A stretch of DNA of 64,000 bases from an uncultured Bryobacteraceae bacterium (GCA_937924525.1 CALDSU010000005.1:744001-808000); one strand, 5' to 3'. Positions 34,483 through 45,025 are shown, counted from the stretch's first letter. Made by a program: numbers and translations. The notes: generated by a model not told the origin, from the letters alone.

Positions 34483-35496
34483 TCAACTGAGATCGAAACC
34501 GTGCTGCCGCCGGTGGTGTACCCCGTCGAACTGCTTGGACGACTTGAATAACTCATGGCGGCCGTCGCCCGCTTCGTCCTTCACCCGCGCCACCAGGGCG
34601 TTGCGCTCGCTTTGGGACATCGGCTGGAAGTTGCGGGCGATCCGCAGATCCTGCTCAAGCTGGGCCATCGTCGTAATCCCGACCACCTGGGTCGCCACCG
34701 GCAGACTGAGACAGTAGCGGAAGCACTCTTCCACCGAAAGATTCATCTTCGCCAGCAGCCGGCCCTCGGGATAGCCGCCCGCCAAACCTTTCATCCCGAT
34801 CACGCCGACGTTTTTCTTGAGGCAGACCGGCACCACTTCCTTCTGGAAGCTCCGGAAGTGCGCGTCCATCACGTTAATCGGCATTTGGGCCGCGTCCCAG
34901 GGGTGCGGTTTGCCCAGCATCTTCAGGTGAATCAGCGGATCCTTGTGCCCGGTGAATCCGATGAATCGCACCTTGCCGGCTTTCTGGGCCTCGAGCGCCG
35001 CGCGGATGCCGCCCTTCTCGAACACCCAGTCCGGATCGTTGTCGTAGACCATTTCGTGGAATTGCCAGAGGTCCAGCCGGTCGGTACGCAAACGCCGCAG
35101 ACTGTCCTCCAGGTTCTTCATCGACCCGGCGTAGTCGCGCTCGCAATTCTTGGTCATCAGAAATACCTTCTGGCGATAACCGTCCTGGGCCAGGGCCTCG
35201 CCCATCAACTCCTCGGCGTACCCGTTGTGGTAGTCCCAGGCGTTGTCGAAGAAGGTCAGTCCGTTTGCGACCGCATGGTGCATGATGCGGAATGCTTCCT
35301 TTTTATCCTTGACCGTGCCGATGTGCCATCCTCCGAGGCAGAGAATGGAGACGCGCTGGCCGGTGCGCCCCAGTACGCGAGTGGGCAGGCCGGTGGCGGA
35401 AGCAGATGAAGTCTGGGCGATTACCTGTTCGGCCAGCGCGGCGGCGGATAGCAGACCGCTGGCCCGGTGGAAAAACTGACGGCGGGAAGGATTCAT
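34483..35496 (-). CDS. Tat-exported aldo/keto reductase
   Basis: This 337-aa protein starts with a Tat signal (NPSRRQFFHRASGLLSAAALA). The aldo/keto reductase barrel follows: SILCLGGWHIGTVKDKKEA, then the catalytic FFDNAWDYHNGYAEELMGEAL region with Asp and Tyr, and the lysine-containing KVFLMTKN. The active-site His region (DLWQFHEM) and AQLEQDLRIARNF are also present. Tat-exported members are common in this lineage. The start at 35496 gives the twin-arginine motif; an upstream ATG at 35598 would precede it by 34 unrelated residues. A TAGACT at 35523-35528 on this strand may be the -10. Confidence 0.9.
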   Translation of the reverse strand: MNPSRRQFFHRASGLLSAAALAEQVIAQTSSASATGLPTRVLGRTGQRVSILCLGGWHIGTVKDKKEAFRIMHHAVANGLTFFDNAWDYHNGYAEELMGEALAQDGYRQKVFLMTKNCERDYAGSMKNLEDSLRRLRTDRLDLWQFHEMVYDNDPDWVFEKGGIRAALEAQKAGKVRFIGFTGHKDPLIHLKMLGKPHPWDAAQMPINVMDAHFRSFQKEVVPVCLKKNVGVIGMKGLAGGYPEGRLLAKMNLSVEECFRYCLSLPVATQVVGITTMAQLEQDLRIARNFQPMSQSERNALVARVKDEAGDGRHELFKSSKQFDGVHHRRQHGFDLS

Positions 35497-35674
35497 CGGC
35501 GCGAACTTCCTTTCATGGGACGAGTCTACAACAGGAGCGGGGAGCGCCGGGCTTGCTCCACGGCTCATAAAAACGCCGGAACAGGCAACTCTGCCCACGC
35601 GGGTTCATCGCAAGTCCCTGATTTTGCCGAGGCAGAGCAGCTTGTCCCGGTTCTTCACCAAGTCTTAGGCCGGA

Positions 35675-36745
35675 TCAGGAAGCCTTTTCGACCGCTGCAT
35701 TCGCGGTGCGCTTCGCCTCGGCAAGCCGGCGCAGCGCCTCTTCGGTCTCTTCCCACCCGAGGCACCCGTCCGTGATGCTCTGGCCGAAGACCAGCGGCCG
35801 GCCCGGTTCCAGATCCTGCCGTCCGGCGACCAAATTGCTCTCCAGCATCACCCCGAGGATGTGCGGCGAGCCCGCCGCAATCTGCGCGGCCACCCCCTCG
35901 GCCACCTCCACTTGCCGCCGGTAATCTTTGTTCGAGTTAGCATGGCTGCAATCGATCATCAGCCGGTGGGGCAACCCCCGCTTTTTCAGTTCCAGGGCGA
36001 CCGCGTCGACGGATTCCGCATCCCAGTTCGGCTGCTTGCCGCCGCGCAGAATCACGTGGCCGTCCCGATTGCCCCGGGTGGCCACAATCGCGGTATGCCC
36101 GTACTTGGTGACCGAGAGGAAATGATGGGGGTCCCGCGCCGCCCGCACGGCGTCGATGGCGATGCGCGTATTGCCGTCCGTCCCGTTCTTGAAGCCGACC
36201 GGGCAGGAAAGCCCGGACGCCAGTTCCCGATGCACCTGGCTCTCGGTGGTGCGCGCGCCAATGGCGCCCCAGGCAATGAAATCCGCCACGTATTGAGGCG
36301 TGATCATGTCCAGGAACTCGGTCGCCGCCGGCACGCCTAACTCATTGATCTCACTGAGCAGCCGCCGCGCCATCCGGAGCCCCTGATTGATTTGAAAGGT
36401 GCCGTCCAGGAAGGGGTCGTTGATCAGGCCCTTCCAGCCCACGGTCGTCCGCGGCTTTTCAAAATAGACACGCATCACCAGCAGCAACTCCTGCCGGTGC
36501 CGCGCAGCGCATTCCAGGAGGTTGCGGGCGTAGGCGAGCGCGGAGGAGGGATCGTGAATCGAGCACGGGCCGACCACCACCAGCAGCCGGTCGTCTTCCC
36601 CGTACAGGATGTCGTGAATGGACTGCCGGGTCCGGAAGATCAGTTCGGAGGCCTGGTCGCTGCACGGAAACTCCGCAATCACTTGTACGGGAGACAGCAA
36701 TTCCTTGATGCCCTGGATTCTGACATCATCAGTGGTGTAATGCAT
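35675..36745 (-). CDS. aroF: 3-deoxy-7-phosphoheptulonate synthase (class I, AroF/G/H type)
   Basis: DAHP synthase (356 aa) condenses phosphoenolpyruvate and erythrose-4-phosphate in the first step of the shikimate pathway. Motifs are VVGPCSIHDPSSALAYA (about 57-73), RVYFEKPRTTVGWKGLINDP, TEFLDMITPQYVADFIAWGAIGARTTESQVHRELASGLS (in parts: AIGARTTESQVHRELASG) and IDCSHANSNKDYRRQ. The N-terminal extension carries the residues that in E. coli set feedback sensitivity to Phe or Tyr, but which amino acid applies here is not decided. A promoter with AGGGA Shine-Dalgarno and an upstream palindrome control it. Confidence 0.96.
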   Translation of the reverse strand: MHYTTDDVRIQGIKELLSPVQVIAEFPCSDQASELIFRTRQSIHDILYGEDDRLLVVVGPCSIHDPSSALAYARNLLECAARHRQELLLVMRVYFEKPRTTVGWKGLINDPFLDGTFQINQGLRMARRLLSEINELGVPAATEFLDMITPQYVADFIAWGAIGARTTESQVHRELASGLSCPVGFKNGTDGNTRIAIDAVRAARDPHHFLSVTKYGHTAIVATRGNRDGHVILRGGKQPNWDAESVDAVALELKKRGLPHRLMIDCSHANSNKDYRRQVEVAEGVAAQIAAGSPHILGVMLESNLVAGRQDLEPGRPLVFGQSITDGCLGWEETEEALRRLAEAKRTANAAVEKAS

Positions 36746-36765
36746 GAACGTCCCTAAAAGCTAGA

Positions 36766-36794
36766 AGGATATCACAAAAATAGAGACTGGCCAA
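36766..36794 (-). promoter_or_regulatory. Promoter of aroF
   Basis: On the minus strand TTGGCC (36789-36794) and TATCCT (36766-36771) are separated by 17 nt. The predicted start is about 36759, giving a leader of about 15 nt with the Shine-Dalgarno AGGGA (36751-36755) 5-6 nt before the ATG at 36745. Confidence 0.55.
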
Positions 36795-36798
36795 GAGG

Positions 36799-36819
36799 TG
36801 CCACCTCGCTCAGGTGGCA
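36799..36819 (-). promoter_or_regulatory. Palindromic operator-like element upstream of aroF
   Basis: TGCCACCT (36799-36806) and AGGTGGCA (36812-36819) are a perfect 8-bp inverted repeat with a 5-nt spacer. It ends 4 nt upstream of the aroF -35, at about -40 to -62 relative to the predicted start. The position suits a transcription factor that controls the aromatic pathway. It could also serve the divergent gene at 36977, about 160 nt away. Confidence 0.5.
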
Positions 36820-36976
36820 TATCGGCAAGCGACCTCGTCCTGGTTGTAGGATACCATCCCGCCCGCGACAGCAGGACGAAGGGGGATGGGCTACCTGTGT
36901 TGGGGCCGCGACGGATACAGCCTCCTGCCCCAAGACGCCTTGCGTTCGGCAGTGCGCTTCTGCCACGATTCCTCTC

Positions 36977-38272
36977 ATGTGGAACCGCAGGGAATTCCTC
37001 GGAGCTTTCTGGGGAGCCGCCGTGCTGGCGCAGGCGCCTGCCGAACCGGAGGCGGGCCGTGGCCTGCGCGTGGGCTTCATTGGCGTCGGAAACCGGGGAA
37101 CCAGCCTCCTCCGCACATCTCTGGCTCTGGGCGTCGAAGTTCCCGCCATCTGTGACATCAATGAGGCGCACCTCGAGCGCGCCCTGACGTTGGTGGAGAA
37201 CACCGGGCGCGCCCGTCCGGAGGGCTACGCAAGCGGACCCGAGGATTTCCGGCGCCTGGTGGCGCGCCAGGATCTGGACGCCGTCATCAACGCGGGACCC
37301 TGGGAGTGGCATACGCCGATGTCCGTGGCCACGATGCAGGCGGGCAAGTACGCCGGCGTCGAGGTGCCCGCCGCCGTCACCCTGGAAGAGTGCTGGCAGC
37401 TGGTCCACACTTCCGAGCAGACGGGGATGCCCTGCATGATGCTCGAGAATGTCTGCTACTTCCGCAACGTGCTGATGGTTTTGAACCTGATCCGCCAGGG
37501 CTGGCTCGGCGAGTTGACCCACTGTGAAGGCGGCTACCAGCACGACGTGCGCGGAGCGCTGGTCGGCCACGAGCGCCGGGGCCTCCCGGGCGAAATCACG
37601 TGGCGCGGCGCGCACGCGGTCACCAAAAACGGCAACCTGTACCCGACCCATCCCATCGGTCCCATCGCCTGGTGGCTGGACATCAACCGTGGCGATCGCT
37701 TTACCTACCTGGTGTCGATGAGCAGCAAGTCGCGCGGCCTGAACTACTATGTAGGCAGGCGGCACGGGCCCGAGCATCGCAACGCGAAACGCGCTTACGC
37801 CCTGGGCGACGTCAATACCTCGCTGATCCGCACCGAACAGGGCGCCACGGTGACGCTGTATCACGATACGGTATCGCCGCGGCCCTATGACCTGATTCTC
37901 CGCGTGCAGGGAACCAAGGGGATTTACTCCGGCACGCTCGACAAGCTCTACCTGGAGGACCGCAGTCCGCAGAAGGACGCTTGGGAGGAAGCGTCCGTCT
38001 ACTACCCGGAGTTCGAGCATCCGTTGTGGAAACGGCTGGGCGAGCGAGCGCGGACTCACGGCCACGGCGGAGCGGACTACCTGACCCTGCACGAATTCCT
38101 GACGGCCGTGAAGCGCCAGGTCCAGACGCCCATCGATGTCTACGACACGGCTGCCTGGAGCGCGATCCTGCCGCTGTCCATCGAGTCGGTCGCCGGGCGG
38201 AGCAAGGCGGTGGATTTCCCGGATTTCACCCGCGGCAAGTGGCGAACCCGTCCCCCGGTCCAGGTGGCGTAA
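36977..38272 (+). CDS. GH109-type NAD-dependent glycoside hydrolase (Gfo/Idh/MocA fold)
   Basis: This 431-aa protein has a short Tat-like signal (WNRREFLGAFWGAAVLA). The Rossmann loop is GFIGVGNRGTSLLR (about 33-46). In place of the EKP triad of ordinary Gfo/Idh/MocA enzymes it has YAGVEVPAAVTLEECWQLV, and then MPCMMLENVCYF and NGNLYPTHPIGPIAWWLDINRGDR (in parts), the run that characterises glycoside hydrolase family 109. GH109 enzymes remove terminal N-acetylgalactosamine using NAD+ in an oxidation-elimination mechanism. The expected activity is therefore an exported alpha-N-acetylgalactosaminidase or a near relative. The -10 is weak (CACGAT 7 nt before the ATG). Confidence 0.85.
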   Translation: MWNRREFLGAFWGAAVLAQAPAEPEAGRGLRVGFIGVGNRGTSLLRTSLALGVEVPAICDINEAHLERALTLVENTGRARPEGYASGPEDFRRLVARQDLDAVINAGPWEWHTPMSVATMQAGKYAGVEVPAAVTLEECWQLVHTSEQTGMPCMMLENVCYFRNVLMVLNLIRQGWLGELTHCEGGYQHDVRGALVGHERRGLPGEITWRGAHAVTKNGNLYPTHPIGPIAWWLDINRGDRFTYLVSMSSKSRGLNYYVGRRHGPEHRNAKRAYALGDVNTSLIRTEQGATVTLYHDTVSPRPYDLILRVQGTKGIYSGTLDKLYLEDRSPQKDAWEEASVYYPEFEHPLWKRLGERARTHGHGGADYLTLHEFLTAVKRQVQTPIDVYDTAAWSAILPLSIESVAGRSKAVDFPDFTRGKWRTRPPVQVA

Positions 38273-38360
38273 GACGCCCGGCAAGCCGTGCTCCCGTCCC
38301 GGCCCGCGGATGGCCGGAATCTGTGGAGGGAATCTGCGCGGGGAAGGCAGGCCGCTGCCG

Positions 38361-38366
38361 TACAAT
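38361..38366 (+). promoter_or_regulatory. Putative -10 element of the lipoprotein operon
   Basis: TACAAT ends exactly 6 nt before the GTG at 38373, the same layout as at 3543. It supports the GTG as start and predicts a leaderless transcript for lipoprotein-permease-ATPase. No -35 is visible. Confidence 0.45.
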
Positions 38367-38372
38367 GAAAGG

Positions 38373-39275
38373 GTGCCCGGAGGGCGCCGGCGGGATGTCC
38401 GGTTTCTCCTTGTTGTTCTTTTGTGGTCGGCGCTGGCGTTGCTCCCCGCCTGTGTGTCGCGGACGCGCGTCATCGCCCGGCCGGGAGCGCGTCCCCAGCA
38501 GCCTCTTCTGGAAGCCAGCAAAGAAGACCTGTTGCGGCGGATCGCGGCGCAATACGAGACGATTCGCACCTTGAACCTGACCGTCGACCTGATCCCCACG
38601 CTCGGGAGCGCCAAGCAGGGCAAGCTGACCGAGTACCGGGATGTGCGCGGCTACTTGCTGTACCGGCGCCCGGCGGAACTGCGGCTGATTGGACTTTATC
38701 CTGTGTTTCGCGCCAAGGCGTTTGACATGGCCACCGACGGCGAGCGCTTCCGTCTGTTTGTGCCGTCCCGGAACCGGTTTCTGGAAGGCCGCGACGTCCC
38801 TGCTCCCCCCTCCCGGAAGAAACTGGAGAACCTCCGGCCGCATCACTTCTTACAGGCGCTCGTGGTCCGTCCTCCGGTCCCCGGGGAGGAATTGCCGATG
38901 CTGCACAGCCTGACCGACGAAGTCCGCGCGACGTACGTCCTGGACTTGGTCAACGCCAACCCATCGGAACTGCGCCTCCGGCGGCAAATCTGGTTCGACC
39001 GCCTGACTTTGCTGGTGAGCCGCCAGCTTGTTTTTGACGACAAAGGGGAAATCCTCACCGACGCCCGTTATAGCGGCTGGCGGCGGGAAGACGAGGTGGA
39101 CTTCCCGCACCAGATCGAGATCCAGCGTCCGCAGGACGAGTACGGCCTGCTGCTTCGGGTGACGAAACTGGAGATCAATCCGCCCCTGCGCGACAGCCAG
39201 TTTGTCCTGGATCGCCCTGAAGGCGTGGAATCGTATCAACTTGAAGGGTATGTAGAAGGGAAAGCACCCCAGTGA
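38373..39275 (+). CDS. Lipoprotein with LolA/DUF4292-like domain
   Basis: This 300-aa protein has a lipoprotein signal (RFLLVVLLWSALALLPACVS, Cys near 27). The mature part resembles DUF4292/LolA-like half-barrels that bind lipoproteins or lipids: IAAQYETIRTLNLTVDLI, then KLTEYRDVRGYLLYRRPAEL and AFDMATDGERFRLFVPSRNRFLEG (in parts). The GTG at 38373 is preferred over the much longer frame from 38136, because a -10 box and a lipoprotein signal begin there. It overlaps the following permease gene by 4 nt and is the first gene of a probable lipoprotein-handling operon. Confidence 0.85.
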   Translation: MPGGRRRDVRFLLVVLLWSALALLPACVSRTRVIARPGARPQQPLLEASKEDLLRRIAAQYETIRTLNLTVDLIPTLGSAKQGKLTEYRDVRGYLLYRRPAELRLIGLYPVFRAKAFDMATDGERFRLFVPSRNRFLEGRDVPAPPSRKKLENLRPHHFLQALVVRPPVPGEELPMLHSLTDEVRATYVLDLVNANPSELRLRRQIWFDRLTLLVSRQLVFDDKGEILTDARYSGWRREDEVDFPHQIEIQRPQDEYGLLLRVTKLEINPPLRDSQFVLDRPEGVESYQLEGYVEGKAPQ

Positions 39276-40372
39276 TCCACAAACTTGTGTGGGAGAATGT
39301 CCGGCATCGTCCGGTGCGCACATTTCTGAGCGCGCTGTTGATCGCGATCCCGGTCACCCTGGTTTTGACCCTGGTAGGGTTGAGCGAAGGCATGCTGTCC
39401 GAGGCCCGCCGGCGCGCCAACGGCGTGGGCGCCGACATTGTCATCCGTCCCAAAGGATCCTCCTTCGCCTCCAGTCTGTCCAGCGCGCCGATCCCGGCGG
39501 CGCTCGTCGATTTTGTGCGCAAGCAGCCGCATGTGCGTCTAGCCACCGGAACCATTATTCACTCCATCTCCGCGCCGCTGACCAGCGCCGCCGGCATCCA
39601 GCTCGAGGAGTTCAGCGCCATGAGCGGGGGGTTCCGTTTCGTCGCCGGCGGCCCGTTCCGTAATCCGCGCGAGATCCTGATCGACGAGAACTACGCCCGG
39701 GAGCGCAACGCCAAAGTGGGCGCGGTCCTGAACCTAATGAACCTCGATTGGCGGGTCGCCGGCATTGTGGAGCCCGGGAAGCTCAACCGGGTGTTCGTCG
39801 ACCTGGAAGAGTTGCAGGAGCTCACGGGCAATCGCGGTAAAGTCACCCAGATTTATGTGAAGGTCGACGCGCCTGAGAACGTCGGGGCGGTCATCGAGGC
39901 GCTGAAGAGCCAGTTGGAAGATTACCCGATTTACGCGATGAGCGATTTCATCTCCCTGTTCAGCGTGGACAGCTATCCGGCCCTGAAGTCGTTCATCAAC
40001 GTCATGATCGGCATCGCGGTGGTGATCGGCTTCGCCGTCGTGTGCCTGTCCATGTACATGGCTGTGTTGCAGCGCACGCGCGAAATCGGCATCCTGAAGT
40101 CGCTCGGCGCGTCTAAGGCATTCATTCTGACCCTGATTCTGCGCGAGGCGCTGCTGCTGTCGCTGGTGGGCGCGGTGATTGGCGTGGGTTTGAGTTTCGG
40201 CGCCAAGTGGGCGCTGGAGACGTTCGTCCCCGCCTCTTTGTCGCCGGCCATCGTGCCGGGCTGGTGGCCCCGGGCGGCTCTGATCGCGATGACCGGCGCC
40301 ACCCTGGGCGCGTTGTACCCTGGCTGGCGGGCCGCCAGTCAGGATCCCATCGAGGCGCTGGCCTATGAGTAG
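39272..40372 (+). CDS. ABC transporter permease (FtsX/MacB-like)
   Basis: This 366-aa protein has an N-terminal membrane segment (about 17-37), a MacB-type periplasmic domain (about 40-235) and three C-terminal segments (about 250-275, 290-315 and 330-350) in an FtsX domain with GILKSLGASKAFILTLILREALLLSL (in parts: TREIGILKSLGASKAFIL). The MacB/LolCE group moves substrates at the inner membrane without crossing it. Its GTG start overlaps the lipoprotein stop (GTGA), so translation is coupled, and it shares 8 nt with the ATPase gene. Confidence 0.93.
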   Translation: MIHKLVWENVRHRPVRTFLSALLIAIPVTLVLTLVGLSEGMLSEARRRANGVGADIVIRPKGSSFASSLSSAPIPAALVDFVRKQPHVRLATGTIIHSISAPLTSAAGIQLEEFSAMSGGFRFVAGGPFRNPREILIDENYARERNAKVGAVLNLMNLDWRVAGIVEPGKLNRVFVDLEELQELTGNRGKVTQIYVKVDAPENVGAVIEALKSQLEDYPIYAMSDFISLFSVDSYPALKSFINVMIGIAVVIGFAVVCLSMYMAVLQRTREIGILKSLGASKAFILTLILREALLLSLVGAVIGVGLSFGAKWALETFVPASLSPAIVPGWWPRAALIAMTGATLGALYPGWRAASQDPIEALAYE

Positions 40373-41042
40373 TTCCCACGTCATCCGGATTGAAAAACTG
40401 CGCAAGGTTTACCGCGTCGGTAAAGTGCAGGTGGAGGCGTTGCGCGGGGTCGATCTGCTGGTCGAGCGCGGCGAATTCGTTTCCATCGTCGGCCCGTCCG
40501 GATCCGGCAAGTCCACTCTCTTTCACATCGTCGGCGGGCTGACGCCGCCGACGTCGGGAACCGTCATCGTCGAGGATCGAGACTTGGCGCGCATGTCCGA
40601 CGCCGAGCGGACACGCCTGCGGAAAACCCGCGTCGCGTTCGTATTCCAGAAGTTTAACCTGCTGCCCACCCTGAGCGCCGCCGATAACATCGCCATCGCG
40701 CGCCACCTGTCCGGCAACCGCAATGGAGCCGATCCCCAGTTCCGCGATGTGCTGGAAATGCTGGGGATCGCCAACCGGCTGCACCACCGGCCGAGCGAAC
40801 TCTCCGGCGGGGAGCAGCAACGGGTCGCCATCGCGCGCGCGATTGTCAATCACCCGGCGATTCTGCTGGCCGACGAGCCCACCGGCAATCTCGACACGAC
40901 GAACTCGCAGCTTGTGCTCTCCGTGCTGCGCGACCTGAACCAGCGCCTGGGGCAGACGATCCTCATGATCACGCACAACCCGGAAGCGGCCGCTTTCGGC
41001 CATCGCACCGTCCACATGCGCGACGGACGGATCGTCGCGTAG
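40365..41042 (+). CDS. ABC transporter ATPase (LolD/MacB-like)
   Basis: The 225-aa ATPase has Walker A GPSGSGKST (about 43-51), a Q-loop (VFQKFNLLPTLSA), the signature ELSGGEQQRVAIARAI, Walker B ILLADEPTGNLDT and the H-loop ITHNPEAA. The LSGGEQQR signature and VFQKFNLLPTLSA are typical of the LolD/MacB/FtsE class. With the upstream lipoprotein and FtsX-type permease it forms a three-gene operon. Probably tripartite with a periplasmic or outer-membrane partner encoded elsewhere. Confidence 0.95.
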   Translation: MSSSHVIRIEKLRKVYRVGKVQVEALRGVDLLVERGEFVSIVGPSGSGKSTLFHIVGGLTPPTSGTVIVEDRDLARMSDAERTRLRKTRVAFVFQKFNLLPTLSAADNIAIARHLSGNRNGADPQFRDVLEMLGIANRLHHRPSELSGGEQQRVAIARAIVNHPAILLADEPTGNLDTTNSQLVLSVLRDLNQRLGQTILMITHNPEAAAFGHRTVHMRDGRIVA

Positions 41043-41064
41043 CGCGCGCGACGCGGGCAACCGC

Positions 41065-41757
41065 ATGGGGAACCCCCTCCTGGCCGCTCGCGTGGAAGAG
41101 CTCGCGCGGGACCGCTCGCGCGGCGCGGCCGAATTGGCCTTGCGCGCAGCGGAGTTACTGGCCCTGGCGTCCCCGGATGAACTGCCGGCGGCCGCCCAGG
41201 CCGTGATCCAGGCTCAGCCTGCCATGGCCCCGGTGTACAACGCCGCGCAGGCGGCGCTCCGCGGCCGTCTGCCGGAATTCCTCGCGCGGTTACGGCAAAG
41301 CCGGGACGCCCTCGCCCGGAAGGCGGCGCCCCTGACCGGAGGGCGAACCGTGCTGACGCATTCTTACAGTTCGACCGTGGTGCATGCGCTCCGCTTCGCA
41401 CCGCCGGCCCGCCTGCTTTGTACCGAGTCGCTGCCAGGCGGCGAAGGCCGCCGGACCGCCTCCCTTTTGCATGGAGAAGTGATTCCGGACGCTGCCGTAT
41501 ATTCCGCGCTCGCCGGCGTGGAGGTCGCGGTGGTCGGCGCCGATGCAGTCACGCCCGCCGTCGTGGTCAACAAACTCGGCACCGCCTTGCTTGCTTTGGC
41601 CGCGCGGGCGCGTGGCGTTGCGGTGTGGGTGCTCTGCGGTTCGGAAAAGTTCGTGCCCGCGGATTGGAACCCGGACCTTGGCGAACTGTTTGAAGCCACG
41701 CCGCGCGCCTGGTTCACCGGCGTGCTGGACGGTGAAGAAGCCGCGGATTTCTCGTAG
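41065..41757 (+). CDS. IF-2B family protein (eIF2B-like / sugar-phosphate isomerase-like)
   Basis: This 230-aa protein shows the IF-2B fold: LTHSYSSTVVHALRF (about 99-113), LCTESLPGGEGRRTASLL (about 117-134), VAVVGADAVTPAVVVNKLGTALLALAARARGVAVWVLCGSEKF (in parts: VGADAVTPAVVVNKLGT) and the acidic end. Bacterial members include methylthioribose-1-phosphate and ribose-1,5-bisphosphate isomerases. Its shorter length and lack of a recognisable substrate loop prevent an exact assignment. It starts 22 nt after the ABC ATPase and may be co-transcribed. Confidence 0.82.
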   Translation: MGNPLLAARVEELARDRSRGAAELALRAAELLALASPDELPAAAQAVIQAQPAMAPVYNAAQAALRGRLPEFLARLRQSRDALARKAAPLTGGRTVLTHSYSSTVVHALRFAPPARLLCTESLPGGEGRRTASLLHGEVIPDAAVYSALAGVEVAVVGADAVTPAVVVNKLGTALLALAARARGVAVWVLCGSEKFVPADWNPDLGELFEATPRAWFTGVLDGEEAADFS

Positions 41758-41759
41758 CC

Positions 41760-42574
41760 CGCTGGGAGGAAACGGCTTCCCAACCGGAACCGGCACACCA
41801 CGCCGACGTCGTCGCAATACCACAGGAATCCCTCCCAGATCGTCATGCCGTGCGGCAACGGATCGGACTCGGCGAGCTGGATTTGTTCGAGCACGCGGCC
41901 GATACGCGGGTCGTAGCGATGGAAGGCGTTGGCGTTGGAGTCCGCGCACCAGAGCCATTCGTCCTGCCAGCCGAGGCCGTGCGGCCGGTCGCCCGCCGTC
42001 GGGAATTGCAGTTCCACTTGCCAGGGCGCCGGGTTCAGGCGGTAGATCGTCTTGGCCGGCGGCGTGGCGATCCACAGCTTGCCGTCCCGCCATTCGAGGC
42101 CATGCGCGCCGGTGGCGGCCTTGGCGGGCGCCGGTCCGGCCGGCCGGGGAGGCGAGGGTTTTGGCGGGGCGGGCTCCGGCAGAGCCAGCGGACTGCGTCG
42201 CGGACGGGGCCAGTCGACGGTTCCCGCCCCTGGAGTGTCGAACTTCCGGAGCGTCCGCCCGGTGCGGGCATCGGCGCGGATGATCTCGCGGCTGTAGGTG
42301 GATGCAGCCAGAGCCCCTCACCGTCGAAGGCGATCCCGCTGCCGGCTCTGGAATCCGTTTCCAGCGTGCGGAGCACGCGACCGCCATCGTAGGAGACCAG
42401 ATAGGCGCGGTTGTCGCCTTGATCGAGAATCCACAGGCCGTCCGCGGTGGCCTGCAACCCATTGGGTTTCGGACCCGGAGAGGGGAACGCCGTCTCCACC
42501 TGGACAGTGCGGACGGGCGGCGCCGGCGTCGCCGAAGCGGCGAGAGCGAGGGACAGGAACGCACGTCGTTGCAT
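41760..42574 (-). pseudogene. Frameshifted beta-propeller-like exported protein
   Basis: The ATG at 42574 opens a signal-bearing N-terminus (QRRAFLSLALAASATPA) with repeats such as GLQATADGLWILDQGDNRAYL. The frame is lost near 42299: reading HPP in the first frame continues naturally as YSREIIRADARTGRTLRKFD in the next (a 1-nt deletion). The second frame runs through GLEWRDGKLWIATPPAKTIYRL, GWQDEWLWCADSNANAF and IWEGFLWYCDDVGVVCR, three more propeller blades. It has no stop before the convergent IF-2B gene and continues antisense for about 390 nt. The signature WLW/WIA repeats suggest an NHL/SMP-30-like beta-propeller. A single-base sequencing error would restore most of the gene. Confidence 0.7.
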
Positions 42575-42662
42575 GGCGGCGGTCTCCCCAAGGACGGTGT
42601 GCGGCTATCGTATACCGGAATGATTGCCACGGGTGCGGCGGATCGGCTACGGTGAAGGTAGC

Positions 42663-42752
42663 GGAGGAATGGCCGAGCGGTTGAAGGCAGCGGTCTTGAA
42701 AACCGCAGACGGGGTGACTCGTCCGGGGGTTCGAATCCCTCTTCCTCCGCCA
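42663..42752 (+). tRNA. tRNA-Ser(UGA)
   Basis: The acceptor stem GGAGGAA (42663-42669) pairs with TTCCTCC (42742-42748); discriminator G and an encoded CCA follow to 42752. The anticodon stem GCGGT/ACCGC encloses CTTGAAA, with anticodon TGA at 42697-42699. The long variable arm (class II) and the TpsiC stem with GGGGGTTCGAATCCCTC (in the 3' half) confirm a serine tRNA. A strong terminator-like hairpin follows. Confidence 0.96.
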
Positions 42753-42754
42753 GC

Positions 42755-42798
42755 GGCCGCGAAAAAAGCGGGCTCGGACACCTTTTTTCGCTCGCGGC
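42755..42798 (+). terminator. Symmetric A-tract/T-tract terminator after tRNA-Ser
   Basis: GCGAAAAAAG (42759-42768) and CTTTTTTCGC (42782-42791) form a perfect 10-bp stem with a 13-nt loop, so an A-run flanks one arm and a T-run the other. Outer bases (GGCCGC, then CGCGGC) can extend the pairing. It could stop transcription from either side and would insulate the tRNA from the gene at 42848. Confidence 0.6.
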
Positions 42799-42820
42799 TC
42801 ACCGGGCGAGGCAGGGCCGA

Positions 42821-42826
42821 TATAAT
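42821..42826 (+). promoter_or_regulatory. Consensus -10 for the DUF1549/DUF1553 gene
   Basis: TATAAT lies 21 nt before the ATG at 42848, just after the tRNA terminator. The leader would be about 15 nt and has no Shine-Dalgarno. No -35 consensus is seen. Confidence 0.5.
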
Positions 42827-42847
42827 GACAGCAGTCTCTCTCTTCTG

Positions 42848-45014
<2,167 letters not shown>

Positions 45015-45025
<11 letters not shown>

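Noticed and set aside
36799-36819. The aroF palindrome as a transcription attenuator
   Set aside because: It lies upstream of the predicted promoter, so it would not be in the aroF transcript.
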